Source of the DNA: Glandiceps talaboti
Lineage: Eukaryota > Hemichordata > Enteropneusta > Spengelidae
Reading direction: 5' to 3'
Assembly: GCF_964340395.1 (NCBI RefSeq)
Contig: NC_135553.1
Location: forward strand, 18,693,501-18,757,500
Length of the DNA stretch: 64,000 nt
The notes below the pieces were generated by a model. The model saw nothing but the letters and a program-made list of their open reading frames with translations, had not been told where the DNA came from and ran no database searches. The translations under genes were made by a program, and so were the position numbers. Position 1 is the first letter of the stretch; each line of letters starts with the position of its first letter. Positions 11,373-24,632 of the stretch are shown one piece after another.

Positions 11373-12442
11373 CTAACCCTAACTTCAACCCTAACCCAAA
11401 CCCAAATGGCAGAAATGAGGTTTGGAATAGCTGGCACCGATGGTATGGTAAAACACGGCAAATTTAGACGATACAGTGAGTCAAAGTAAAATGTGACACT
11501 CCCGATATCCCACTTTCTACAATATGGCCCTCCCCTGAGACCCCACTTGTAAAAGGTGATATCTCAAGCCCTCCTACCCCCTTATGAATACTGAAGGCTC
11601 TATATGGTTTTTATTCATCCGACAAATGTATGAATAGTGTTCTCATTAATTTTCATTATTTGTTTTGTACATATTTGCTAAGGGGTTTTCGATGTGTGTT
11701 ATTATTAGGGAGCCTTCAGTAATTACAAGGGGTGGGCAGGGGAAATCAAGCCTGGTTTGGTGAGTAAAATGAGACTCTTCCCAGATTCCATTTTCTAAAA
11801 AACTGGCTCTCCCTCAATTATCTAAATCTTGCCCCCCCCCCCCGATCATACGAGTTAGCACTGAGGAGTAGCTCAAGTGACATAAGTTTATGGTTCGCCA
11901 GTTACCTTTCTGAACGAGATGGTTACCTTTTTAGCGGCCTGAATGGGGTGCTATTACAGTGGGCTCCGTCAGTTCGTTGGGTTAGGTTAAAAGTGCTATC
12001 AGACATGAAAAGGGACACGAGTACAAGCACTTGATCCCACCACTGCCACCACATTGATAATTTTGAAAACACTGGTTCTTTCCAACTACTGTCACAGCGA
12101 ATTTCTGTGAAAGCACTGCATTAATTTATTCCTGTTGTTTGGATTTAATTGGCAGGCAGAGCAGAACTCCCAACGACTAGAAGATGCCCTATGCACACAT
12201 TGTGCACTATGTATATTGTTGGCACAAAGGTCAACATCCCCAAACATTATCCCTAATATCTTACCCCACTCAGTTTTTGTTCTTTCCTCTTTTATTTTAT
12301 TTTTATACATTTTTAACACAATTTTATTGGATTCATTTTGGATTGGATTTCTGCATTCTTATTCTTTGCTTCATACTTTTTTGTATTTTAGCCCTTGAAA
12401 AAGACTGTCTTTGTAGTCGAAACGTCGGGATTCTAATGAAAG
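11373..12442. repeat. Remnants of TTA-TIR elements and the 5' side of unit B2
   Basis: 11455-11605 looks like the right half of the TIR family (TGAATACTGAAGGCTC), and 11708 onward like a left end (GGGAGCCTTCAGTAATTAC after TTA). 12330-12480 is repeated at about 14523-14690. Overlapping small frames at 12092-12498 on both strands have low-complexity content and no recognisable domain. No gene is supported. Confidence 0.5.
12393..12428 (+). ncRNA. Hammerhead-like motif of a Penelope-type repeat end, degenerate
   Basis: The layout is CTTGAAAAAGACT, a short loop, then AGTCGAAACGTC. A 4-bp stem (GACT/AGTC) is followed by GAAAC and GTC, as in the minimal hammerhead motifs known from Penelope-like retroelements. 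The CUGANGA half of the core is altered (TTGAAAA), so cleavage activity is doubtful. A T-rich stretch just upstream also fits such repeat ends. Confidence 0.4.
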
Positions 12443-14525
12443 GCAGACGTTTTAACCAGACTTGTCCTTTTATTCAAACTCAAATTATGCCATACTGAAG
12501 TCCTGTACTGTTGAAAAGTTTGTCGCACCACATCACTGTAGTTGGACTGATACTTATTTGTACTACGAACACACGATTCCGCTTCACTCCTGTGATGCCC
12601 ACTCCTCTCCCCACACAACGATGAACAATTGATTTCACTGCATGGTTGTCAGTGATTTGATATATATGTAACAGTAAATCGGTGGCACTGATGGGATGCG
12701 CAGCACAGGGGATTGGCAGTAGTGGCCGTGATAGATGGGATGTGAAAATGATAAAATAAGGCAAAGCTAGATAATACAATGAGCCAAGTAAAATGTACCC
12801 CTGCTCTAATTTAATTTTCTCAAATATGGCCCTCCCTCAAGAACAGATTTGTAAAATGTGACACCCCCATGACTATTTTCCGGAGGCTCCCTTAGCCTAC
12901 ATATACACATATAATGAGTCAAGGTTGACGGTTAGGCTCATCGGTAGAATGCTTCAGTTAAGAAGGACAATGTAGTTTATATAATACTGCATCGTATAAT
13001 TTAGTATAGGAAATAGAGCGATGCACGTCAGAACAGCTATGTCACAACTTTCCTTTTCATGTATAAAATTATTTCAGCTAATTAAATACAACTAAGACAT
13101 TTTATTTAGCTTCCACTATGCCATAATTCACACCCAGTGTGCTTTTAGGACAAGTTTTAGCTTTATTATCAGACTTTATCGTTAGTAGCCCTAGGTCTGT
13201 CGTTATTGGTTTTGCGTTTATATTACCATACGACGTTATTATCAATACAGATTAGGTTTGGCAAGTGATTATGGCTACCGTTTATGGTGATTTTTATCAA
13301 TTAATACAAACAACTTTAATATTACTGTCAAGTTTAGAAGAAATAAGATATATAGAACAACACCAAAGAGTGCTCAAAATCAGTTTCGCATGTCTAACAA
13401 AAAATTAGGTGTCTGTTACAGTGGTGTAATTTAGCACTACTGCAGCAGCTACAGTAACATCGCTTTGTTATATGCTAGGGAACCTCAATAGGTGCCCATA
13501 ACAACTGTGCACAATAGAAACTGCAATCTGCCAAGTGGTACAATGGCAGTCTGAAGTCTCACGTGTGTTCATTCCAAACAGCCACCGCACCAATTTTTTT
13601 AAATGGCCACCGTGCGTATACTCTCTTCTTACGCACCGATTCTTTCGCCATTCTTTTATCAACAGACATGGAAACTAATATATTTCTAAGTATCAAAACT
13701 AAGTATGTGATCAATGTATCATTTATTTAGCTGAAACTTGAGGATACCCAAAGTAATACTCAAAACTGTACTGATCTAGTTAAAATAAGTTCAAAAAATG
13801 TAAGGATTGTCATTATAGTAAAATATATATAAAATATTTCTACCTGTAACAGTCCTAAGCTTTGGTAAGAAAACCAAGCATAGCGACTTTATGTTTGAAA
13901 CTGTGACAAACAGCAACATCTTAGGAGTGTAGTAAAGCTACTTTGTGTTGTCTGACAACAGAATGTTAGTAGTGTAGTAAAGCTACTTTGTGTTGTCAGA
14001 CATCAGAATCTGAAGGGGACTGGTCAGTTTCTCTATCAGGGGGGAGGGTGTTGGATTTTTCCATTAGGCCAACAAAAAGTCACTGACCCCCATATCTGTA
14101 AAACCAAAAGCCGGCTGACCCCCCTCACCACTTAATTCGAACCCCCCCCCCCCCATATATCATATTCACATTACAGGTAGTTTTTGATCGTGAGTCAGTG
14201 TGTGAGTCAGACCTAAATTATATCCATTCAGGATATTTTGGTAAATTTTCATTAAGAACTCTGATTTGAAGTCAAAAAACATTTAAACTTTGAACATACA
14301 GTGACATTCCATTACGTAACAACATAGGTCTTCGACATCGCTATTTCGGAATTGTTTGTACCAGGTACGATTGAACTGTCAACAAGTTTTAATATGACAC
14401 TGTATGTTAATTTTAGAACTTCATTATATGACTTCATTGTTTTATAGAAGTATAATTATAATATTACACAATTATGTTATGGTCTTTGAGATATGAACTT
14501 GCATTACTAATATAGAGAAATTGAT
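12443..14525. repeat. Repeat unit B, copy 2
   Basis: Partner of 8018-10080. It differs by small indels, for example an added GGGATGCGCAGCACAG-like segment near 12690. The shared part ends near 14520, where the 12330-12480 segment is joined. Frames 12433-12618, 12480-12779 and 13468-13662 are repeat-derived. Confidence 0.85.
13627..13882. repeat. Partial unit A inside unit B2
   Basis: Counterpart of 9192-9446, copied along with unit B. Confidence 0.8.
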
Positions 14526-14577
14526 TGGATTCATTTTGGATTGGATTTCTGTATTCTTATTCTTTTTTGTATTTTAG

Positions 14578-14613
14578 CCCTTGGAAAAGACTGTATGTGT
14601 AGTCGAAACGTCG
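14578..14613 (+). ncRNA. Second degenerate hammerhead-like motif
   Basis: Same layout as 12393-12428 with loop substitutions; the GACT/AGTC stem, GAAAC and GTC are kept. Preservation of the stem while the loop varies is mildly supportive, but two copies are too few to show selection. Confidence 0.4.
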
Positions 14614-15021
14614 GGATTCTAATGAAAGGCAGACATTTTAACCAGACTTGGACTTGTTCTTTTATTCAAACTCAAGTTATGCCATACTGAAGTCCTGTAT
14701 TGAAAAGTTTGTTTTTGATAATCTAGATTTGATTATTTTCTAGGCAATATATAGTTCCATAATGGATACCAAACGATTTTGGTATGTGTGTACTTCTATA
14801 ATTTACACCCAGTCGGGTTTGAGCACAAGTTTTTGCTTTACTATCAGAATTTATCGTTGGTAGGCCTGTCGTTATTGGTTTTGTGTTTATACTACCATAT
14901 AACGTTATTATCATCACAGATTAGGTTTGGCAAGTGATCACGGCTACAATTTATGGTAATTCTTATGAAATAATACACATAACTTTATTACTTTCAAGTT
15001 TTGAAGAAATAAGATATATAG

Positions 15022-15054
<33 letters not shown>

Positions 15055-15469
15055 TGACTAGTATGGATGTGCGCCATGTGGCAGCCTCCCAAACCTGCTA
15101 TGACTGGAGTTTAAGCGAGTTTTTCCCTGTAATGTGGTCGATCCTGAACCTGTTCTCGTCATATATCATTTTTGAATGTCCAAAGCCTACCTGCAGCAAC
15201 TTATTTCATCAAGAGGATTTGGAAACTGTTGAAAAAAAGTCAATCATCCTGATCCATATAGTGAAGGCTACAGTGAATGGTCCATTGTTTCAGCTGTAGT
15301 AACATCGCTTTATTATATGCAAGGGAAACTCAATAGGTGCCATACCAACTGTGCATAATAGAAAATACAATCTACTAAGTGGTACAATGGCAGTCTGAAA
15401 TCTCTCGTCTGTTCATTCCAAACAGCCACCGCACCATTTTTTTTAAATAGGCTACCGTGCATATACTCT
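14614..15469. other. Repeat-derived stretch without a gene
   Basis: Contains B-unit-like and A-unit-like fragments and an (AT)n run at 15030-15053. An open frame at 15061-15299 (end of a 121-codon frame) interrupts the repeat pattern and resembles no family I know; it has no splice or promoter context and I do not call it a gene. Confidence 0.5.
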
Positions 15470-17900
15470 CTTCTTTAATACGCACCGATTCTTTCACCAA
15501 TCTTTTATCAAAAGAAATGGCAACTAATGTATTTCTAAGTATCAAAACTAAGTATGTGATCAATGTATCATTTATTTAGCTGAAACTTGAGGATACCCAA
15601 AGTAATACTCAAAACAGTCCTGATCTAGTTAAAATAAGTTCAAAATTTTAAGGAATGACATTATAGTAAAATATATATAAAATATTTTTACCTGTAACAG
15701 TCCTAAGCTTTGGTAAGAAAACCACGCACAGTAGAAGTAAATGTTTAACTTTCGCACAAGCCATATTTCCTGCTTAGACTCAAATCAACACCGTTTGAAA
15801 CTATCAGTGGTAGTTCAGACTATGCTTGACGTATTATGTGTACAAGACTATGAAATGTAATATAATATAATCACTCTCTAATGACCATTATGCTAATTAA
15901 CACTCTTTCTTCTTAGAACGCTACTTTCCCATTTAATTTTGTATTCACATTGACAGGATAGGAGGTTACACATGACGAAACACTATAAAGAAGGTACTTA
16001 GAAACTGTTGCTGGGGGGTGTGTCATTGAATGAATTTATGCTATCATAGTTACGTACCCAAGGAAACAGAGTATTTGCACATTGGTTTGTAAAGGGTAAA
16101 GGTGTATTCAATCAATCAAATAAATGATAGGTGTACACAGAAACGCTCATTATTGTCTTCACCGTTTGAAGAAAGCTTATTTTATGCAGAGAGATATATA
16201 GCAGACCATACAGACTAAACGTCTTTCTTTTCCTACCCATATCTTTTGAATTTCGAATTTCGCAGAATATTTTGACCATTCGTTTGCTACATTTCATAGG
16301 AATTTCGGTTTTTCTCTAAAGATAATGCCATTATTTACATTAAAAACTCTGTATGTACGTTTAAGTTAAAAACAATAGGTCTTCTATTTCAGAATTCTGA
16401 TATAAAAAACTCTTCGTCTAATGGGAATTACATCTTTTTTGTAATTGTTCCCAAGGTAAGCAGAACCAGTAGGATTGACGTATGGAAAAGACCGCATCAC
16501 CCTGAGACTGTATTGCGTCCGGACCCGCCACTTTACATGCATTTACACTCGCAAAATAGTAATTACGTACATCAGACTCGGTGATAGTAAAGGTAATTCT
16601 TCTTCATCAATTTAAACGCGTAAGGAGGCAAAGCACAGAAATGGTTCAAACGATCAGGAAACTGTCGACTATTGTATTTGATTTACTTTTGTAGGATATG
16701 TAACTGCATCTAACCCCTCCCACAAACGTCGCAAATCCTTTTTGTTGAACTGGTCTTCAGGGTTTCCGCTACATCACTGTTTAGCCATCGTGCCTTTCTA
16801 TACATAGATGCATCCGCTACCTTGATGGCTTCTGACTTGGCTTTTAATTTTAAGCGAACATCTCTTTTGAATCATGGTTTCCCATTCGGATAACTGAGAA
16901 CCAACTTTATTTGAATGCAAGATTCTATGCAAAAGTTTATGTAATCTTTTACCATATCTGTCTCCTGTAGATGATTCTTTAAATACTGACAACTCAGTTA
17001 ACTCCAGGCAGCCTTGCAATTGGAGACACATAACAGAATTGTCACACTAGCACTGATCTGATCTACTAAGATTCACAAGCAATCAATCATGATAACTGCC
17101 GTATGTCGTCCGAGCCAATACCTATTTACATATTTATTCAGTAATAAATATCAAACACATACAATTGATGAATGTGTGCATCTCAGCACTTTTTTAATGA
17201 TTGAGTATATCATTTTCACATACACTTCTGTATATTGCCCCAATGATGTATTACAATTCAGTGCAGCGACATTTGTTTTTCCACAAATTAAATTACTCCA
17301 CCAATACAACGACTACAATGCATCCCCTCACACCCCAATCATACAAATCAAGTGGTCCCACATGACAAACAAGCTTGCGATAGCAGATAACAAAGTTTGC
17401 GCCAAAAGTTGAAAAATACCCAGATGTTTTTAAGAATGAGATAAAAGTTCAAATGGCTATACTACTTTCGTGGAAAAATGTGGGGTTTATTTACTCTTTA
17501 TCGCTAGAGATATGTGAAACCTTCTTAACTAACGCGTTATAAATCATGTTTGTTGGTCTAGTGACGTGCAAGGCAGTAAAGATGTACATATTCTAATCAA
17601 TTAATTACCATAACACCTTAAAAAGAGGTCCGGAAAATGCTCCAGACTTTTGAATTTTATCATGGTGTTGACGCACTGAAAATGTACGGTTTTTGATAAT
17701 CTAATAATTTTCGATATGTGTACTTCTATAATTCACACCCAGTGGGGTTTGAGCACAACATCTTGCTCTACTATCAGAATTTATCGTCGGTAGGCCAAAT
17801 CGTTATTAGTTGTGTGTTTATACTACCATAAGACGTATGATGATATCACATATTAGGTTTGGGATGATTGTTATCAATCATTCATACAACTTTATTACTA
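15470..17900. repeat. Older copy of repeat unit A (A4)
   Basis: Follows the order of A1 through the start motif, the retrotransposon relic and the ATTTGATTTGC-type stretch, with more substitutions and indels than A1 against A2. The (AATC)n array has collapsed to a few copies near 17080. It marks an older round of amplification. Confidence 0.8.
16490..16990 (-). pseudogene. Decayed non-LTR retrotransposon fragment in A4
   Basis: The minus strand gives DQFNKKDLRRLWEGLDAVTY near 16690-16760, closer to the ancestral motif than the same site in A1. A KIKSQVRSHQG-type piece lies near 16840. Frameshifts break it. Its better state at this site argues that the A-unit relic came from a real element. 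Confidence 0.6.
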
Positions 17901-18090
17901 TCATTTCAAAGAGCCACGGGGCAATGGCGCGTAAACTCTCTTCTTAACGCATCGATCCTTTCGCCATTGCTTTATCAAAAGACTAATTATTAAATTAGGT
18001 ATGTGATCACTGTATCATTCTTTTAGCCCCCAAACTGTAGGATACACAAACTAATACTCAAAACAAGTAACAAAAAGTTCAATCATTTTT

Positions 18091-18127
18091 ACCTCCCGTA
18101 AGGGTACGGGAGGTATTAAAAGGGGAA

Positions 18128-18171
<44 letters not shown>

Positions 18172-18197
18172 TGTGTGTCTGTCTGTCTGTCTGTCTA

Positions 18198-18250
<53 letters not shown>

Positions 18251-19387
18251 GTCGTCATTTTCTAAAAATCGGCTGGCTCAATTGTAATGAAATTTTGAAT
18301 ATATAATCTTTAGGGTAATGGCTAGACCTGATTAGGTTTTGAGCCAGATCTGTTAATGTTTAATTAGAGAAATTTGCATATTAATGAAATCAACTAATTA
18401 TGCAATATCTTAAGACTGCATACTTCAATTTCAATATAATTTAGTATATTCGTTAAACATAACAGCATACATTTGTCCTATAAAATTCGTCGATGTATCT
18501 TAGAGCGTTAATGAATAATTTGCATTAATTATTTTTGGTAATTAGGCTATATCTTAAGAATGCATACTTCAAATTCAACATAATTTAGAACATACATTAA
18601 CCATAAGAAAACACATATGTCCTATCAAGTTTGTTGATGTACCTTATAGTGTTAATGAATAATTTGCATAATTAATGATTTTCGGTATTTAGGCTATATC
18701 TTAAGAATACATACTTCAATTTCAATATAATTCAGTACACACGTTAACCTTAACAATCGCATATGTCCTGTAAAGCTTGTTGATGTACCTTTCAGTGTTA
18801 ATGAATAATTTGCATAATTAATGATTGTTGGTAATTAGGCTATATCTTACGACTGCATACTTCAATTTCAATATAATTCAGTACATACATTAACCATAAC
18901 ACATTGTGTATGTCCTATAAAGTTAGTTGATGTACCTTACAATGTTAATGAATAATTTGCATAATTAATGATTTTCGGTAATTAGGCTATATCTTAAAAC
19001 TGCATACTTCAATTTCAATACAATTTAGTACATATGTTCTATAAAACTTTTGATATAGCTTACAGTTTTAATGAAAAATTTGCATAATTAATGATTTTAG
19101 GTAACTAGGTTGTATCTTAAAAATGCAAGCTTCAAATTTCGTATAATATGATACATATATCAACCATAATAATACGCACCTGTCCTATGAAGTTTGTTGC
19201 TACAACTTTTACCTTTAATGAGTATTTTGAATAATGAACGATATTCAGTAATTAAGCAGTATCATACACTCTTACATACATTAACCTAAGAAAGCACGCT
19301 TGTCCAAAAACAAAGCCTGTTACCATTGTTTTTTTTTTAATTTAATGAGTTATTTGCATAATTAGTGATTCCCTTACGGGAGGCATT
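18091..19387 (-). mobile_element. Pearl/Helentron-like non-autonomous element 1
   Basis: Read on the minus strand: an end with CCTCCCGTAAGGG (19371-19384), about seven tandem copies of an AT-rich unit of about 145 bp containing TTGCATAATTAATG (19370 down to 18400), a (GTCT)n/(GT)n microsatellite (18129-18250 on the plus strand), then a terminal hairpin CCTCCCGTA-CCCT-TACGGGAGG (18092-18113). Subterminal inverted repeat, tandem core, tetranucleotide array and end hairpin is the plan of pearl elements and of Helentron-derived DINE/HINE elements. No protein is encoded. It interrupts unit A5. Confidence 0.65.
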
Positions 19388-19879
19388 CAGTTTAAATCTG
19401 GTACGGAATGTCATGATAGTACTTGAAAGGTAGACAATATATATAACAATTTTTTACCTGTAACAATCCTCAGTACGAAAACCAAGCACAGTAGTAGTAA
19501 ATGTTTAACTTTCACACAAGCCATATTTCCTGTTTAGACTCAAATCAACTCCGTTGAGACTATCAGTGGTAGTTCACACTATGCTTGACGTATTATCTGT
19601 ACAAGACTATGAAAATTAATATATGCACTCTCTAATAACCATTAGGCTAATTAACACCCAATCTTCTTAGAACGATACTTTCCCTTTTCATTAATTATGT
19701 ATTCACATTGAAAGGACAGGAGATTATACATGACGAAACACTATAAAGAAGGTATATAGAAACTGTTGCTAGTGGGAGGATGTCATTGAATGAACTTATG
19801 CTATCATAATTACGTACCAACAGAAACAGAGTATTTGCAAATTGGTTCGTGAAGGGTAAAGGTGTATTCAATCAACCAA

Positions 19880-20280
19880 ATAAATGAGCCTGGGACTGTA
19901 TTCCGTCCGGACCCGTCGCTTTACGTGCATTTACAATCGCAAAATAATTACGTACATCAGACTCGGTGATAGTAAAGGTAATTCTTCTTCATCAATTTAA
20001 AGGCGTAAGGAGGCAAAGTATAGAAATAGTTTAGACGATCAGGAAGCTGTCGACTATTGTATTTGATTTGCTTTTGTAGGATATGTAACTGCATGTAGCC
20101 ATACTGTTAGTGGAGGTGTAAGTGGTAACGATACTGTATATGAACTAGACTACCGCCTTGATGTCTTTTTACTTGACTTTCAGTTTTAAGCGAACCTCTC
20201 TTTTGAAGCATGGTTTCTCATTTGGATAACTGCCAACCGCCTTTATTGCAAGATTCTATGCAAAAGCTCATGCAATATGT
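19880..20280 (-). pseudogene. Decayed non-LTR retrotransposon fragment in A5
   Basis: Fourth copy of the relic, the most eroded. The KAAGPD region is at 19903-19935 and a broken ARF/KRDV-type stretch lies near 20170-20240. Confidence 0.45.
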
Positions 20281-20371
20281 TACCACATCTGGCAGTAGCT
20301 TTGGAGACACATATAGTGATGCAGCAGGGCCGGCATTTCTGACGTCAACCGCAACCGGAAAATAACCAGCT

Positions 20372-20471
<100 letters not shown>

Positions 20472-20559
20472 CTCTTCGTTAGCGTCTCAGAATATGGAAA
20501 TCCATGATGACAGAGCCAAAAATTATTACAAATTAAGTTAGAGCACAATATGTAACATG

Positions 20560-22120
20560 GTATTGGAAGACTAAGACCAACATTTGTTCGGATAAAATAA
20601 AGATACTATATATGTGTTGTGTTTGTGGATCATATTAAAGTTTTAATGTGTTCAGGTTGATCATGTATATGTTTTTCTGTTTGACAGGTATAAGCCGGCA
20701 TACAAAAACAGCCCCCCCAAAAAAAAAAAATAAAAAAATAATAATAATAATAAAAATAAAAAAAATAAAAAATATTTTTTTTTTAAAAATGCGTGTTACC
20801 ATGGAAACGACCATCTTTTGAGCCAAATTATATTTTGTCTTCCTGAAGTTCAGCAATGGAAACCTGGAGAGCCACTTATTATAATCAATGTTTTGCAGGA
20901 TATCTTTATCCTGACATTAATGTAAGGTTTCTATATATCAAATTCTTTCTTGGAGTCTATCTAAAGTATACGAAAAATATGTGATGACAGCCCTGGAGAC
21001 AGATATAAAGAAAGTTACAACACGTTTTCTAATATGTTGCAGGAAGACTAAGACCAACGTTTGTTCGGATGACATACAGGTACTATTCATTTGGTTCGTA
21101 TATCATGTTAACGATTTAATGTGTTTATTAGGTTGAGCATTTATATATGCGACATGTATCAGCCGGCATACAAGAACCATTCTTCAAAAAAATATGCATG
21201 TCACCATGGCAACGGCCATCTTTTGAGCCAAAATCACATTTCATCTTCCTGTATAGTCCAGCAATGGAAACCAGGAGAGTCACGTAATGTTTGCAGGACA
21301 GCATTAAGCTGAGAATAATGTAAGGTTTCCATCTTTGTTAGAGTCTAACAAAAAAGGAAATATATGATGACAGACCTGGAGACTGACTGGTAGAAAGAAA
21401 GTTACCACACTTTTGCTAACATGATGTAGGAGGACTCGGGCGAACATTGATCAATACTAAATACTATGTTTCGGTGTCGGTTTTTGTACTTAAGATTTAC
21501 TTTGTTTACATCGAATGTGTACATATTTTTGTTGGTAATAAATGTTAATCTGTACACATAAATCATTACTACCCCTCAAAATGTGTTACCATGACAACTA
21601 CCGAGGATTTAGCAAAGTCTAACATCCTTGTTCCTTGGGTGCCGTATGACAAACCAGACAATTGTCTATAGTTTGATTTGCAACAACAAGCAGAAAACAT
21701 ACTTGTCGTCACATATAAAACTCTTTGCTTAAGTCTAGGGAATGGTGAAATGCATAATAATAGACTTTAGAATGAAAGAACAGCTAAATGACTTTTGAGG
21801 TGTAATTTTAGAGTGTTGTAAAACTTAAACCAGATATAGGTTATCTTTGTTAGAGGATCATTAAGACACTATTGTCATTAAATTATAAAATACTGTGTAT
21901 AAACAAGTATATATCATTATTAGCACAACAACAAAAGCATGTTACCATGACTACTGCCAATAACATAGCAAAGTCCCATGTTGTTGTTCCTATGAAATGA
22001 GACAAATTGCATATATATATTTTCCATGACATGATTTCCATGAACGGTAAAGATGTATAACTGTTATATTTCCATTGATCATCACCCATTTTTTTTTTCA
22101 TTTTTGAGCTCACATATCAA
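20560..22120. repeat. Four decayed tandem repeats of about 0.4 kb with X-box-like palindromes
   Basis: Landmarks recur: GGAAGACTAAGACCAAC with TTTGTTCGGAT (20563, 21045, weaker at 21425), AGCCGGCATACAA (20690, 21163), and a GTTACCATGGAAAC-type block at 20795, 21200, 21595 and 21941. Spacing of the last is 405, 395 and 346. The interior holds poly-A/poly-T rich tracts (20703-20790). No coding potential. GTCACCATGGCAAC at 21200-21213 fits the RFX X-box pattern GTNRCC-N2-RGYAAC fully; the others fit partly. Confidence 0.6.
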
Positions 22121-22261
22121 TTTGTTTCTTGTCATAACAAATTGACTTAAAACCCAATTCACTCAACAAATAGGCATCTTTTGAATACCGTGTGGTTATT
22201 TTAGATATTACTTTGTCATAGTAAATGCTCTAGTAAACACGTTTTTTAGTTTAATCACTTA

Positions 22262-22311
22262 ATATCATTAATATAATTGATTGTTTGACTGACTGACTGA
22301 TTGATTGATTG

Positions 22312-22343
<32 letters not shown>

Positions 22344-22345
22344 GA
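22262..22345. repeat. (GACT/GATT)n and (GTT)n simple repeats
   Basis: A short GACTGACT/GATTGATT run passes into about nine GTT copies. Confidence 0.95.
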
Positions 22346-23005
<660 letters not shown>

Positions 23006-23342
23006 TACATAAAATTTTGGAAAATCACTGACATAGTGATGTTCTTTAACATATGTTGTGTAAATTCCATTGTAATAGAAGTATACTTAAGATGAGAATT
23101 AAACATCCAGAATCAGACGAGCTCTCGGGTAGGTGATTCTGGCAAGCCGAAATCTCTTCTCAGTCGTGACTAATTCCCGACTTGGACCTGAACGATCCCG
23201 TACGAGAGAATGAGAGTGTGAGTGCTGGAGTGCAACGTTAGATCCATCCATACTTATACCGATCAACTCTATTAAGACACGCACCAATTGCAATTCCTCT
23301 TGTTGATAATGATTTGCAATTACTCTCTTGTTGATGCTTGTC

Positions 23343-23407
23343 AGCATTTATTTATTTATTTATTTATTTATTTATTGTTTATTTGTTTGTTTGTTTGTTT
23401 GTTTGTT
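23343..23407. repeat. (TTTA)n then (TTTG)n array
   Basis: Two adjoining tetranucleotide runs that differ by one base per unit. Confidence 0.97.
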
Positions 23408-24040
23408 ATTTTATGGCGGTAATTTTGATATCGTTCATAGGAATTCGTGGTTACGATCGCTTGACGACCGTGAGTTCGCTCGCCATCACTGGACATTCTG
23501 TAGTGTTTTTTTGACAATTTCCCTGTGACACGAAACGTACAGTTCAAACCCTTGTTACAACGTACACAAAGGATGATATTTTGTACGTTTGATAATAAAT
23601 TTGGCATTCGAAATGCTGCATGGTTATAGATGGATTTCTAGTTGAATGTCTGTTAGGCCCGGCTGTTAGGTTTGTTTACATGGGGGAATTGCAGTAATCA
23701 CGTGATACAACAAGCAAAAATACTGCTGTTAGTGAAAAATACGCCTCCATATCTGCAGGGCTCTCGACCAATCAGAATGCGAGTTTGGTGATACGTGACG
23801 TATAATATGTCATATGGTTTACGTTCTTCTTGACTTTTGTATCGCTCTTAATGACTTACAATCAAAATACAGACAACGTCGAGGTCGACGTACCCTTTAA
23901 TCATTCTAATTATTCTTGCAACATAGAACATATTACTTATAATTTATTCATCACATTTTGTGAAATTCATACGGCGCTTAAAATTACCATGGCCCACAAA
24001 TGGCACCACAAACTATATAGCTGTGAATAAAACGTTTACC
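23408..24040. other. No gene seen
   Basis: Small frames on both strands lack domains or splice context. The stretch lies beyond the 3' side of the UGT gene. Confidence 0.5.
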
Positions 24041-24240
24041 TTAATTCTTTATAGGAAACTTTATTTTCCAAGAATAAACTTTTAATTCTTTAAAAGAAAC
24101 TTTATTTTTCAAGAATAAACTTTAAAGGAAACCTTATTTTTCGAGAGTTAACTTTTTATTCTTTTTACAAAACTTTTATTTTCCAAGAATAAACTTTTAA
24201 TACTTTAAAGGAAAGTTTATTTGAAAACTTTTATTGTTAA
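24041..24240. repeat. Short imperfect tandem repeat, about 55-bp period
   Basis: Recurring AAACTTTATTTTCCAAGAAT and TAAACTTTTAATTCTTTAAA blocks, about four copies. On the minus strand it supplies several AATAAA hexamers 400-600 bp past the UGT stop codon, which could serve as poly(A) signals; none is singled out by the sequence. Confidence 0.7.
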
Positions 24241-24632
24241 AAGTTTAATTCAAAGTATTTGTCATGTCAAGCGAGAGTTTGTATGCAAAATAGTAATTAC
24301 ACCCTCACAGAAAAAGATTTGTCAGTGAAACTAAATTGCGCCCTCAAAAGGCAGCTTAGACGTTGCCGATTTGTTTTGCTTAATTGATAAATGCACGTCT
24401 GTCGTCACACTGGTATATCCCATACACCATCTATTCATTATCATTATATAGGCGTGAAAGAAAGTAACACCTTCAGATCGATCTTGGCATTTTATGGCCA
24501 ACTAATTTTTTGCATCTGCCGTCTCGTGAAATGCATAAACCAAGTTAAACTTCAGACCACTATGCTTTCTAAAGTAAATTAGATCATAACAATTCGCAGA
24601 AGCACACTCGGCTTGATCAGTGTCCTCAAATT

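Larger units (their letters stand above)
17938..20290. repeat. Oldest copy of unit A (A5), split by an insertion
   Basis: The A-type start is at 17938-18090. Homology resumes at about 19440 after the pearl-like element and ends with another GGACCCGTCGCTTTA relic (reverse complement of the KAAGPD region) near 19905. Small frames only. Confidence 0.7.

Noticed and set aside
11373-11400. CCCTAA repeats as interstitial telomere
   Set aside because: Only two perfect units followed by degenerate ones; similar stretches occur in or next to other TIR elements here.
15061-15299. Open frame on plus strand inside repeat DNA
   Set aside because: No recognisable family, no splice or promoter context, and it sits between repeat fragments.
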